Shown piece after piece: positions 25,996 through 35,100 of a stretch of DNA of 64,000 nt. The stretch spans positions 1,984,001 through 2,048,000 of the forward strand of contig OZ240685.1 of assembly GCA_965199135.1 (NCBI GenBank). The letters run 5' to 3'. Every line of letters begins with the position of its first letter. Within the stretch, counting starts at the first letter, position 1. The notes below the pieces were generated by a model, which saw nothing but the letters and a program-made list of their open reading frames with translations, made no database searches and had not been told where the DNA came from. The stretch is from EB88 sp965199135 (lineage in GTDB: Bacteria; Acidobacteriota; Terriglobia; Terriglobales; Acidobacteriaceae). The position numbers were made by a program, and so were the translations under genes.

Positions 25996-28900
25996 TCACG
26001 GCACCCGAAGTGGCCGCAGTCCCTGCATCGGGAACAGACCGGTCGGGCCGCCCTCGGCCAACGAAGGTTGTGGCCTGAACATGTAGCGAACGTAGAAGCC
26101 GGCCCGCGTGCTGGTGTAGTCCCGCGAATTATTGGCGGCAGCATACCCGCCCACAAACCAGTGTTCGCCCATCGCGTACGCGCCTTCTGTTTCGAAGTCG
26201 TAGTTAAGCCCGACGCTCGTTTGGCCCGGGTAGGACGCATTGCCGTTCGACACCTGCAGTGCTGTATCGAGCGGGAAGTAGGCGGACTGGCTTTCGGAGA
26301 AAGCCTGCAAGCCGAGCGAGCCGCCAACCCGGTAGTGGAAATGATCGCCCGAGTGACCTGCGAAGCTGACCGGCACACTCCCGAGCAGGTACGCATCCGG
26401 AGAGAAGTAACCGCCCTGGCCGTAGGTGAAGTAGCGCAGGTTCTGCTGGTAGTGCATCGCAAAGAAGTTCGTTCCCACTGTCAGAGCGCCGTTTTGAGGA
26501 TCGTGCCACACCTGCCAGTACGCACCTGCGTCGCCGTCAAAGCGCTTATTGGTCGGCACATGGTAGCCCGTGATGTACTGTCCACCACCCTGCACATACC
26601 AGCCCTGCTTCGCATCTCCCGAGGCCACCTGCAATTCGCCGCCGGATGTGACCACACCACCCCAGATGTTGCCCGGGTAGAGTGCGCCGGCCGACCCGGG
26701 GTCGCGCAAACCCGCAAACGACAGCTGCGTGTCCTGCACCGCGTCCCGCGACAGCGACAGCGTAATGTGCGAGGTCTGCGGATGAATCAACAGCGCTCCG
26801 GTCATGTTGGAGATGAGGAAGCCGTAGGGGGTGTAGCCGACGCTTGCAGCGAAATTCGGTGTGCGCAGCTGCAGTTCACCTCCGATGCCCGAGGCGGCCT
26901 GCGATGCTGGCGTCGCCGTAGCAGCAAGCGTTCCCAGGCGATCTGTCGCTGTGCCGGTTGCAGCTCCCGGGTCGAGCAGAACCGGGCGGCTGATCACGCT
27001 GAGGCGTACATTCGGCCCCATCATCACAGACGATTCCACTTGCGCCGAGAACACCGTCAATTGATCGAGACCGGGCTGACCCGTGCGGAATGACACGCCC
27101 GAATTCTCGCCAAGCCACCCGCTGCTCTGGCTTTCAATCAGCTCCAATTGTTCCTCCACCGCGGACCGTGGGCTCTGCACCACGCCTCGTACAAGTGGCG
27201 AAGAGCCGCGCAGCGGGGGAAGATTGTGCAGCGCGTCGAGTGTCAGAGGCTGCGCCGGATGCAGGCTGGCCATCGTCGTCAACTGCTGGTCGTCACTGCG
27301 GCGCGCCCGTGTCAGCGAGGGCAGAGTGTCGCTTGCGGACGGATCATCGAGTTGCAGCATCGGCGCCGCATGCACACTTTGCTGGCGGCTACGCGTCAGC
27401 GTGCGGCCCTTGCTTCCGTAAAGCGCCGACTCCGCATTCTGTAGCCTGCCCGCATCCGAGGCATCGGTCGTCTGCGAATCGAGCCCGCTGGTCTGCACTG
27501 CAGAGGCGAGCAGGAGGTGTGGCGTTGGGTCTGCCGGAGCAGCAGGAGCAGTCACTGGATCGAAGTGACGCGGCACATCCTCGCTTTCTGATGAATCGCT
27601 CGATGCGGCTTCCACTGGAGCGGTGTCCGTGTTTGCGAGAAGTGCCGCATGGGTACGCCGTACGCGCGGTGCTGGAGCGAGCTCGTCCCGAGACTCGCGA
27701 GTGAACTGTTGATGAGCCGCCGGCTCAGTCGTCTCGACGGCGTACGAGTTCACATCGGTTGGTGTGCTTTCGACCTGGCTCGGGCGGAAGACCCGTGGCG
27801 TGCTGCCCATCTGCGCCGACTCCACTTCGCTCGAAGGCTGGTCCGGAGCAAATTGTTGCAGCCTGTCCGAAGCGAGCGTGCCGCGTGCCCCCGTACCGTA
27901 GCTGTCGCTTTCATCGCTGCCGCTGCGATAGCTGTTCGCCGGCCGCTCTGCTAGCCCGGGCTCTGTGTCGCGGAATGAGTTGGACGCGTCAGGAGCCTGC
28001 ACGTAATCGCCGAGCGTCGTCTGCCGTGCGGGCATGCTCCGCTGTGTCGGCTGTGCGTCGTCATTTGGTAGGTCCTCCTGCTCCGCAGGCGCCGTGCGCA
28101 TCGTGCTGCGCGGTGCGGGGGGAGCCAGCATGCGCATCAGGTCCTGGGCCGCGCTATCCGCGGGTGCGCCCGAGCCAGAGACTGCCATTCCGCTGCCGTC
28201 CCCGGCACCGGGGTTCGTGCGCATCACCTGCAGTGCCGCCCGGTAGTACGCAGCCGCTTTCCTGGAGTCGCCGCGGGCCTGCTCATACTGGGCAGCCATC
28301 TTCAGGAGCGTCGCGTCATCCTGGTAGCGATCCATCGCAGCCTGCAGCCAAAGCTCGGCATCCTTGCTGTCGTTTGCTGCCAGCGCCGAGCCGATCGCCG
28401 CCTGGTACTGCGGCAGCGTTGCCGCGGAGAGATCCATCGTCGAGTAGATCGCAACTGCCTGGTGTGCATCACCGGCCCTCAGGTACGCACCGGCCAACGC
28501 ATTCGCCACATCCAGACTGTTCGGGAACGTCTGGTAGGCCGCTTGCAGCATCGCGAGCGAGCCAGCCTTGTCACCTGCTGCATACGTGGCAGCCGCCCGG
28601 CGAATCGTCCATGCTGCCCACATTGCGCGGAAGTTCGTCTGCTCCACCGGGGTCATCTCGCTTGAGCTCGCCAGCGACTGCACCAGCGGGTAAAGCCGCG
28701 CATCGTCGCCAGAGCGCATCATCAGCCACGCGTGCTGGATCGCAACGCCCACCGGCTCGGCCTGCTGCTGTGCAGCGTACAGAGCGCTGAGGCGATCCAT
28801 CGTGTGCAGTGCCAGTCGCGTATTGCCGCTTTCCGCCTGGATCGAAGCCGTCACCTGCAGGAAGTTCGGATCCTGCTCAAGTCGTAAGCGCGTGGTCTCA

Positions 28901-30972
28901 GGAATCTCGCTCAAGCGTTGCGCGGCCTCACGATCCCGGTGTTCCCCGTGCATCGCGTTCAGCAGTCCGCTCCACGCCGTCTTGCTCGCAGGGTCGCGAT
29001 CGAGCTCGCGCGTGTAGATCGCATACGCCTTCGCCTGCTGCCCATGCTCCGCGTACACCGAAGCAAGCTGCATCTCGACACCGGGCTGGTTCGCCCCACC
29101 TACCTGCAGTGCGCGCTCCAGGTACTGTGTCGCGCGCGCGCCATCCCCAAGGCTCTGGTAGATCGAACCAACCATCGCCAGGAAGTCGCCACGCTTCTGC
29201 GACTCCTCGAGCACCGATGCCGGCATATCGCCTACGGTATTGAGCGCATCTTCATCCCGCTTCATCTGGTGCTCGGCCGCGATCATCGCACGCCAGGCCC
29301 CGGCATTTTCCGGCTCCTCAGTCACAATCTGCCGATAGAGTGCGATGGCCGGCGTGTACCGCTGCGCCTCCATCAGGAGCTCTGCATACTGCAGCTGTTG
29401 ATCGAGCGGCATGTTGCGGCCTCGGTCAGGGAAGGGCAGCGCAAGCGCGCGCGCGATCACCTTGTCCGCATCCGCCTTGCGACCACTCGCGAGATCCGCG
29501 TGCGCGAGCGAGCTGAGAAAACCAGGGTCGCTGTTCAACGTCGACCGCACATCGCTCGGGATCCGGTCTGCCGTGGCGACTGCCGAGCTCATCTCGCCGT
29601 TCTGTACCTGTGCCATCACCAGTCCCCGCCAGGGAGCAGTGCGGTGCGGCGCATACTGCACTTCCTGCGAGTAGCTGTTCGCAGCTTCCTCGGTGTTGCC
29701 CGTCTGCATCAGGACGCCCGCAACCCCTTCGGCTGCCTCCGGGCTTGTCGGACGAAGCTGCTGCGCGCGCCGGTACTCCGCGAGCGCGACCTCCAGGTGG
29801 CCGGCCTTCTGCTCGTCGGCGCCCTTGCTCATGGCCTCCCAGAAGCGCGCAAGAGAGGCGCCATCTTCGAGGCCCTTGCCGCTGCCGCCTGCTGCTCGCG
29901 CCCGCTCGAGATAATCGGCAGCCTCGGTGAAGTTGTGCTGTTTCAGGCGGACGAATCCAAGTCCACCAAGCGCCTGCGCGTCGCGTGGCTGCGCGCTCAG
30001 GGCTGCCTGGAAGTTCTGCTCTGCTTCCTCAAGTCGACCGCTGTTCAGCGCCTTGTATCCGAGACCATCATGCGGATTCGCACCCGTCACCGGTGGACGC
30101 TCACGCTCTTCCTTCGGTGCGGCAGCGATCGCGACCGGGGGCTCCTGCTGCGATGCAACTCTGGGCGCGGTCTGTGTCGGGACCGGCGGTCTGGCCGGCG
30201 CCGGAGACGCTTTCGCCATGCTCGGCAAGCTGCGCTGCGCCTGTTCGGCCCGCGCCTGGTCGCCGCTCCAGTCCTCTGCCTGCTGCAGTGCGGCCTGGGC
30301 GCTCGCCGACTGCTTGTACTGGTTCAACAGCGTCATGCCCTCCTCCCGCGTCTTCGGGTCATAAGTCAGCACACGCCCGAGCGTGACGGCATAACGAGAG
30401 TCGGCGGGGAATTGCTGCGACAGACGCCGCAGGCCATTGATCGCATGCTGACGGCTCGCCGGGATGCCGGCCTCCGTATCGTAGTACGCGAGCGCCATGT
30501 TGCCTGCTGGAGGCTCATCGCCAAAAATAGCGCGGTAAATCCGCATCGCGCCGGCCGGGTCGCCGCTGCTCGCCAGCTTGCCCGCCTGTGCCAGCCGAAC
30601 ACTCTGCGCCTGCACCTGTGGCATCCCCTCGATCGCTCGTACATCTTTGTCGTCCCCACCGAGGCTGCGAAGTCGGCTCAGATAACTTCGTGCTTCCTCC
30701 GAGCGACCGAGCTGCATGTCTGCTTTTGAAATGCCTGACAGTGCTTCGCGATTCGCCGGGTCCGACAGCAGCACCTGCTGCCACGTCTGCACCGCGATGT
30801 CCAGGTGACCATGCGCAGCGAGCGCCTCTGCCTTGGCCAGCAAGGCGCGGATCGCCGGTTCGTTCGAGTCCGCGCGCGCAGCAAGCGGGTAGCCGGTAAC
30901 AGAAACAGACGCGCTGAGCAGCACAGTCTGCAGAAGGAGCCGATTCAACCTGTCGCGGTTTAGTTTTTCCAC
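25996..30972 (-). CDS. bcsC: cellulose synthase operon protein C (TPR scaffold plus outer-membrane exporter)
   Basis: 1658 residues. A signal segment (LLLQTVLLSASVSVTGYPLAARA) is followed by a long array of TPR helices to about residue 940 (for example GLGYKALNSGRLEEAEQNFQ and ALGGLGFVRLKQHNFTEAADYL). A Ser, Pro and Gln rich linker of about 300 residues (950-1250) comes next, then the BcsC barrel domain (GVSFRTGQPGLDQLTVFSAQVES to the end). It forms the periplasmic scaffold and the outer-membrane pore for the glucan. The start is GTG with GAGGG upstream and overlaps the end of bcsZ by 13 bases. Family members are usually near 1200-1300 residues; the extra length is the linker. Confidence 0.92.
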   Translation of the reverse strand: MEKLNRDRLNRLLLQTVLLSASVSVTGYPLAARADSNEPAIRALLAKAEALAAHGHLDIAVQTWQQVLLSDPANREALSGISKADMQLGRSEEARSYLSRLRSLGGDDKDVRAIEGMPQVQAQSVRLAQAGKLASSGDPAGAMRIYRAIFGDEPPAGNMALAYYDTEAGIPASRQHAINGLRRLSQQFPADSRYAVTLGRVLTYDPKTREEGMTLLNQYKQSASAQAALQQAEDWSGDQARAEQAQRSLPSMAKASPAPARPPVPTQTAPRVASQQEPPVAIAAAPKEERERPPVTGANPHDGLGYKALNSGRLEEAEQNFQAALSAQPRDAQALGGLGFVRLKQHNFTEAADYLERARAAGGSGKGLEDGASLARFWEAMSKGADEQKAGHLEVALAEYRRAQQLRPTSPEAAEGVAGVLMQTGNTEEAANSYSQEVQYAPHRTAPWRGLVMAQVQNGEMSSAVATADRIPSDVRSTLNSDPGFLSSLAHADLASGRKADADKVIARALALPFPDRGRNMPLDQQLQYAELLMEAQRYTPAIALYRQIVTEEPENAGAWRAMIAAEHQMKRDEDALNTVGDMPASVLEESQKRGDFLAMVGSIYQSLGDGARATQYLERALQVGGANQPGVEMQLASVYAEHGQQAKAYAIYTRELDRDPASKTAWSGLLNAMHGEHRDREAAQRLSEIPETTRLRLEQDPNFLQVTASIQAESGNTRLALHTMDRLSALYAAQQQAEPVGVAIQHAWLMMRSGDDARLYPLVQSLASSSEMTPVEQTNFRAMWAAWTIRRAAATYAAGDKAGSLAMLQAAYQTFPNSLDVANALAGAYLRAGDAHQAVAIYSTMDLSAATLPQYQAAIGSALAANDSKDAELWLQAAMDRYQDDATLLKMAAQYEQARGDSRKAAAYYRAALQVMRTNPGAGDGSGMAVSGSGAPADSAAQDLMRMLAPPAPRSTMRTAPAEQEDLPNDDAQPTQRSMPARQTTLGDYVQAPDASNSFRDTEPGLAERPANSYRSGSDESDSYGTGARGTLASDRLQQFAPDQPSSEVESAQMGSTPRVFRPSQVESTPTDVNSYAVETTEPAAHQQFTRESRDELAPAPRVRRTHAALLANTDTAPVEAASSDSSESEDVPRHFDPVTAPAAPADPTPHLLLASAVQTSGLDSQTTDASDAGRLQNAESALYGSKGRTLTRSRQQSVHAAPMLQLDDPSASDTLPSLTRARRSDDQQLTTMASLHPAQPLTLDALHNLPPLRGSSPLVRGVVQSPRSAVEEQLELIESQSSGWLGENSGVSFRTGQPGLDQLTVFSAQVESSVMMGPNVRLSVISRPVLLDPGAATGTATDRLGTLAATATPASQAASGIGGELQLRTPNFAASVGYTPYGFLISNMTGALLIHPQTSHITLSLSRDAVQDTQLSFAGLRDPGSAGALYPGNIWGGVVTSGGELQVASGDAKQGWYVQGGGQYITGYHVPTNKRFDGDAGAYWQVWHDPQNGALTVGTNFFAMHYQQNLRYFTYGQGGYFSPDAYLLGSVPVSFAGHSGDHFHYRVGGSLGLQAFSESQSAYFPLDTALQVSNGNASYPGQTSVGLNYDFETEGAYAMGEHWFVGGYAAANNSRDYTSTRAGFYVRYMFRPQPSLAEGGPTGLFPMQGLRPLRVP

Positions 30973-32114
30973 GAGACCCTCAACATTCCATCCGAGGTAA
31001 AGCGAAAGCGGTTTTCCTGCCAGGCGGTCGCAAACAAGGCAAGATTCTGGTCGTAGTAACGAGCCGGACTGCCGAGCAGACCAGTCTGCGGATCGAACCC
31101 TGCCTGGGTGCGCCGCTGCTGCTCCGCCGCCAGGAACTTCTCATGCGACGCCCAGAGGAACGGCGTCAGCGCTGCGGAGAACCCCAGCGGCCCTGTGCCC
31201 TGCGCCGAGCCGTCCGGGTTCGCCACTTCGGGCGGCAGGGGATGTGCCCGCAGGTACTGCACCATGGGCGCGAACGCCGCAATCATTCCCGGCCGCGCCG
31301 GGTTATCGGCGGAACCGATCCCAAGCCAGAGGTACAGACGGATTGCATCATAGCTGCCCTCCGGCGGTTTCGGATCGTTCCCCGGCCCACCGCTTGGCAC
31401 AAACCCCTGACCAGACGCATACGTCACCCAGTCCATCGCAAAGCCATGCGAAGCGGCGTGCTCGAGCAGGGCAGGGAGGCGTGCCGCCATCTGCTTCCAC
31501 GGTCCACCCGGGTCTGCGTGGGCTGCCGCATTTATAAGCTGCGGTGGCATGTAACTCGGATTCAGAACCCAGCTCTCGGGCGTGGGATGGAAGCCGTCAT
31601 GGCCTGGCATCAACACCGGCCCAAGCTGCGGGATCGTCACGACATCCACGCGGGCTACCTGCCGCAGCAGCGCCAGGCCCTGGCGAGAGTAGTCCGCATC
31701 TCCCCACAACGCCCCCGCCTGGATCAGGTCGTACGCGAGCCAGAGATCTGCGTCAGACGCCGAGTTCTCGTCAAGTAGCGCCCACTCCCCGCCGGCCTGT
31801 CCCCAGCTCCACGAGGGCAGGTGCGTTCCGAGATCCCCCTTGGCCAGGTTCATCTCCGTCCAGTTGCGGAGCCGCTCGAACATGACCCGGTCATTCGCCA
31901 CCGTCGCGAAGAACATCGCATAACCCTGCCCCTCAGAAGTCGTCATCTGCCCGCGATCCGGGTCGGCAACCCGCCCTTCCGGCGTGATGAAGTGGCTTGC
32001 ATATGACTTCCAGAACAGCCACTGCGAGGGAGGCTTGACCGCTGACTGCGCGTCAGCGCAGACCGCTGGTGCCAGCACGAGAGGAAGCAGCAGTGACTTG
32101 ATGCGGGCAAGCAT
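30960..32114 (-). CDS. bcsZ: GH8 endo-glucanase of the cellulose operon
   Basis: 384 residues with a signal peptide (ARIKSLLLPLVLAPAVCADA). GH8 signatures: TTSEGQGYAMFFA carries the catalytic acid Glu, SASDADLWLAYDLI carries the conserved Asp, and the barrel continues to SWKN. It is a periplasmic cellulase that trims or untangles nascent glucan, a standard member of bcs operons. Its ATG overlaps the stop of the synthase gene by one base (TAATG), and its end overlaps the start of bcsC by 13 bases, so translation of the three is coupled. Confidence 0.93.
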   Translation of the reverse strand: MLARIKSLLLPLVLAPAVCADAQSAVKPPSQWLFWKSYASHFITPEGRVADPDRGQMTTSEGQGYAMFFATVANDRVMFERLRNWTEMNLAKGDLGTHLPSWSWGQAGGEWALLDENSASDADLWLAYDLIQAGALWGDADYSRQGLALLRQVARVDVVTIPQLGPVLMPGHDGFHPTPESWVLNPSYMPPQLINAAAHADPGGPWKQMAARLPALLEHAASHGFAMDWVTYASGQGFVPSGGPGNDPKPPEGSYDAIRLYLWLGIGSADNPARPGMIAAFAPMVQYLRAHPLPPEVANPDGSAQGTGPLGFSAALTPFLWASHEKFLAAEQQRRTQAGFDPQTGLLGSPARYYDQNLALFATAWQENRFRFTSDGMLRVSWKN

Positions 32115-35100
32115 TAGGAGTGCACCTCGAGCCGTTCCTTGGTGCGCCGGTCCAGGCGAGCGCGAATCCATGGCACCACAAACAATCCCAGAACGAAGGT
32201 GAAGAGCACGATCAGCCACGGGTATTCAACCAGCCGGTAACGCACCTGCGCATACCACGGCAGATCGCCGACCCGGTAAAAGTCATCATCAAGACGGTAC
32301 GAGCTGAACTCCGTTCCATGCAGCACGCTGACCGAGTCGCTGATTGCGCTCGAGGTGGATGCCCCAAGGAAGGCCGTGGTGAAGCTGTTCGCCGACTCGT
32401 CATTCTTGAGCGCGATTGCCACGACAGAGCGACCATGGGTCGAGGGCGACTCTATTCCCTCGATCAGCGCATCCGGGAACTGTCCCAGCGTCGAAATGAG
32501 TCCTTCGCGGTCGACCTCGTGGGTCGCCTTCCACCACCAGTTGGGGCGGAGCTGCGCAACCTGCCACCAGGCATGACGCAACCGGGTGTAGACGGTGTCC
32601 GTATTCTGGATCGAAACGCCATCTGTATTGACCGCGATGGGCAGCTTCGGGTTGAGCCTCTCAAACGCAGGCTGGTCCCCGGCGGTACCGATCACCAGGT
32701 CATCCATGTCGCCGCCAAGATCGCCGACCTCGCCGACCGATACACGGGTCGCCGGGTAGCCCGTCTGCTCCCCGAAGTAGCCCATCAGGTTGAGGTAGAG
32801 CGAGAGCTCCTCGGTGGTCGGGTTCGCCGGCAGAATCACCATCGTCTTCGAGAGATCAGCAAACCGCGTGAACGGGAAACCGGCATTTGAAAACAGCTCC
32901 AGGTTCGGCATTGCGGCCCAGTGCGGCAGCCCGCTGATATCGAGATACGAGCTGCGCAGGATCGCGCCCTGCAGGTTGATCGGCGGGGTGTCCTGGCAGT
33001 GGCCTTTCTTTGCTACCTGGAAATAAAAGTTAAAGAGAAGCGTGTTGTTGAAGGGCCGTACATCGATCATCGGCACCGCAAGCGTGTCAGAGAGCTCTTC
33101 GCGCGTGCTGTCACGATGGGGCAGCGGCATCTCGTTCACAAGGCCGCCATTCGCACTCACCCGCAGCGTCGATGCATTGCCGATCGGCACAGCGTTGTAG
33201 CGATAGTCGAGGTGGAGTGGCAGCGTCGCGCTGTCCCCGTAATAAAGATCAGGCGGCAGCCGAAGATACACACGCAGCGCCCCCGAGCCGTCACTCTGCA
33301 GTGCGGCATCGCTCGAATAGTTCCAGAGCGGCGTGGTCTCCTGCGTGCTCATCCACAGCGGCGCGTCGTCTGCCTTGCGCGGCGCGGGCAGTTCGAAGTC
33401 CGAGATGTGTACGGTGCGGCCCTGCAGAATGTTGTTGCCAAGCGCAAGGCTACGAGCCGCCGTCAGGAGCTGGTCTCCATCATCACCGGCGACGATCAGC
33501 AACTTGCCATAAGGATCGCTCGGATTGGGGCGAACTGCCAGCTTCGCGCCGTTGCCGTCGAGACCCATACCGGCCGGCATCTGCGACGCATTCTCGACAA
33601 GCAGAACAACATTCCCCTTCGGAAGCGTGGCCCCTACCATGACAGGAAAAGAAAGTGCGCGCGCCTTCGCTCGCACACCGAGCCAGGAGGACAGTACGCC
33701 AGCAGCCTCAATGGCTTTCGGGCTCGGCTGCCCTGCAAACGCGAACTGGATCGCCGCCGACGACGTACTCACGGCACCGTCGAAGAAGGGAAGGGGAAGC
33801 TGCTTCAGATCGTCCGAAAGGGAGATCATCGAGCTTGAAAGCTCAAGCGTTGAGTTGTTATCGACCCGCGCCCACAAGGTCGTGTTGCTTGGATCTTCGC
33901 AGCTCTGCGTGTAGTGCCCGATGAACTGGAAGCTCAACACATTGCTGCGGACCAGCAGCTCTGCCGGCAGCACCAGCGTGCTCAGCAGGCTTGTCTGCAC
34001 ATCCTCCCCATGGTTCGGTACGGCGAGCGTCGCCACCAGCACACCGTTCAGAAGCACGTTCATGTGGCTGACCTGTGGCAGAAGGCCTGCTGAAAACGAG
34101 TAATGCAGATTCAGCTTGGCGCCCTGCACCACCTGGGTCTGTGGAAGCGAGAAGGGAATGCTCTGCGTCGCCTCGATTCCACGGAACTGCAGCGCATCGG
34201 TCACGCCGATATCCTTCAGGCTCACCGTGTTTGTGCTGGGGCCACTTGCTTGCGGTGTGATCGGGGCATCCTGAGCATTCGCCCGCGGCAGAGACGATCC
34301 AAGCAGGATCGCACCCAGCAGCAGCGCCGCTGCCGCCTTCGCACCCGCCGGTGCGCCATGCGTATTCTTCTTCGGCACCAGGCCAACAAATGCATACCGG
34401 ATGCCGCGCACCGAAAGCTGCACCAGCCGCAGGAAGCTGTGCAACGGACGATCGGTGACGCGATGCTCGCTACGTGAAAGCCACGTATCCGCGCGAGAGT
34501 ACAAGACCAGTGTCAGCATCTCTTCCTGTTCGCGTGTAAGCGTCTCGTACCGGAGCCGCAGGCTCAGCGACTGCGAACGAACCACGACCGCGGGGATCTC
34601 GGCCTCGCCTCCCCGCAGCGGAAACACGATCGAGATCGCCGAACCTGGCGTTAACGGCAACGCCTCTTCAAGCGTGATCGCCCCACCGCTGAGCGAGAGA
34701 TTTTCCGACTCACCGAAAAAGCGCGTGCCGTCCGGCAGACGGATCTCGACCGGCATCTGCAGATCGATCCGTACGTTGTTGCGCAGCTGCTTCGATTCGA
34801 TCGCAGTCGCGTTGGCCGTACCGATAATGATCAGGTTGAAGAGGATCCACACACAGTTTGTGATTACCGTGCCGCTGCGCCCCGCGTCCCAGTAGAAGTA
34901 GCGCACGGGAGCGATAGCCAGCGCGGCAAAGTTCAACATGATCAGCGCGACATACGGCCGCGCAATCTTGCTGTCGAAGTAGCTCTTGCTCACAATGCCG
35001 CCCTTGGCCGTCACGTTGAACTTGCCGAGCTTCGGATTGATCAGGGCCAGCAGGGTGGGTAGCAGGATGTACGGGGCCAGCACAGTCTCATAAACCTCGT

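Noticed and set aside
28918..30729. 603-codon plus-strand frame opposite bcsC
   Set aside because: Arg-rich antisense of TPR repeats; no family features.
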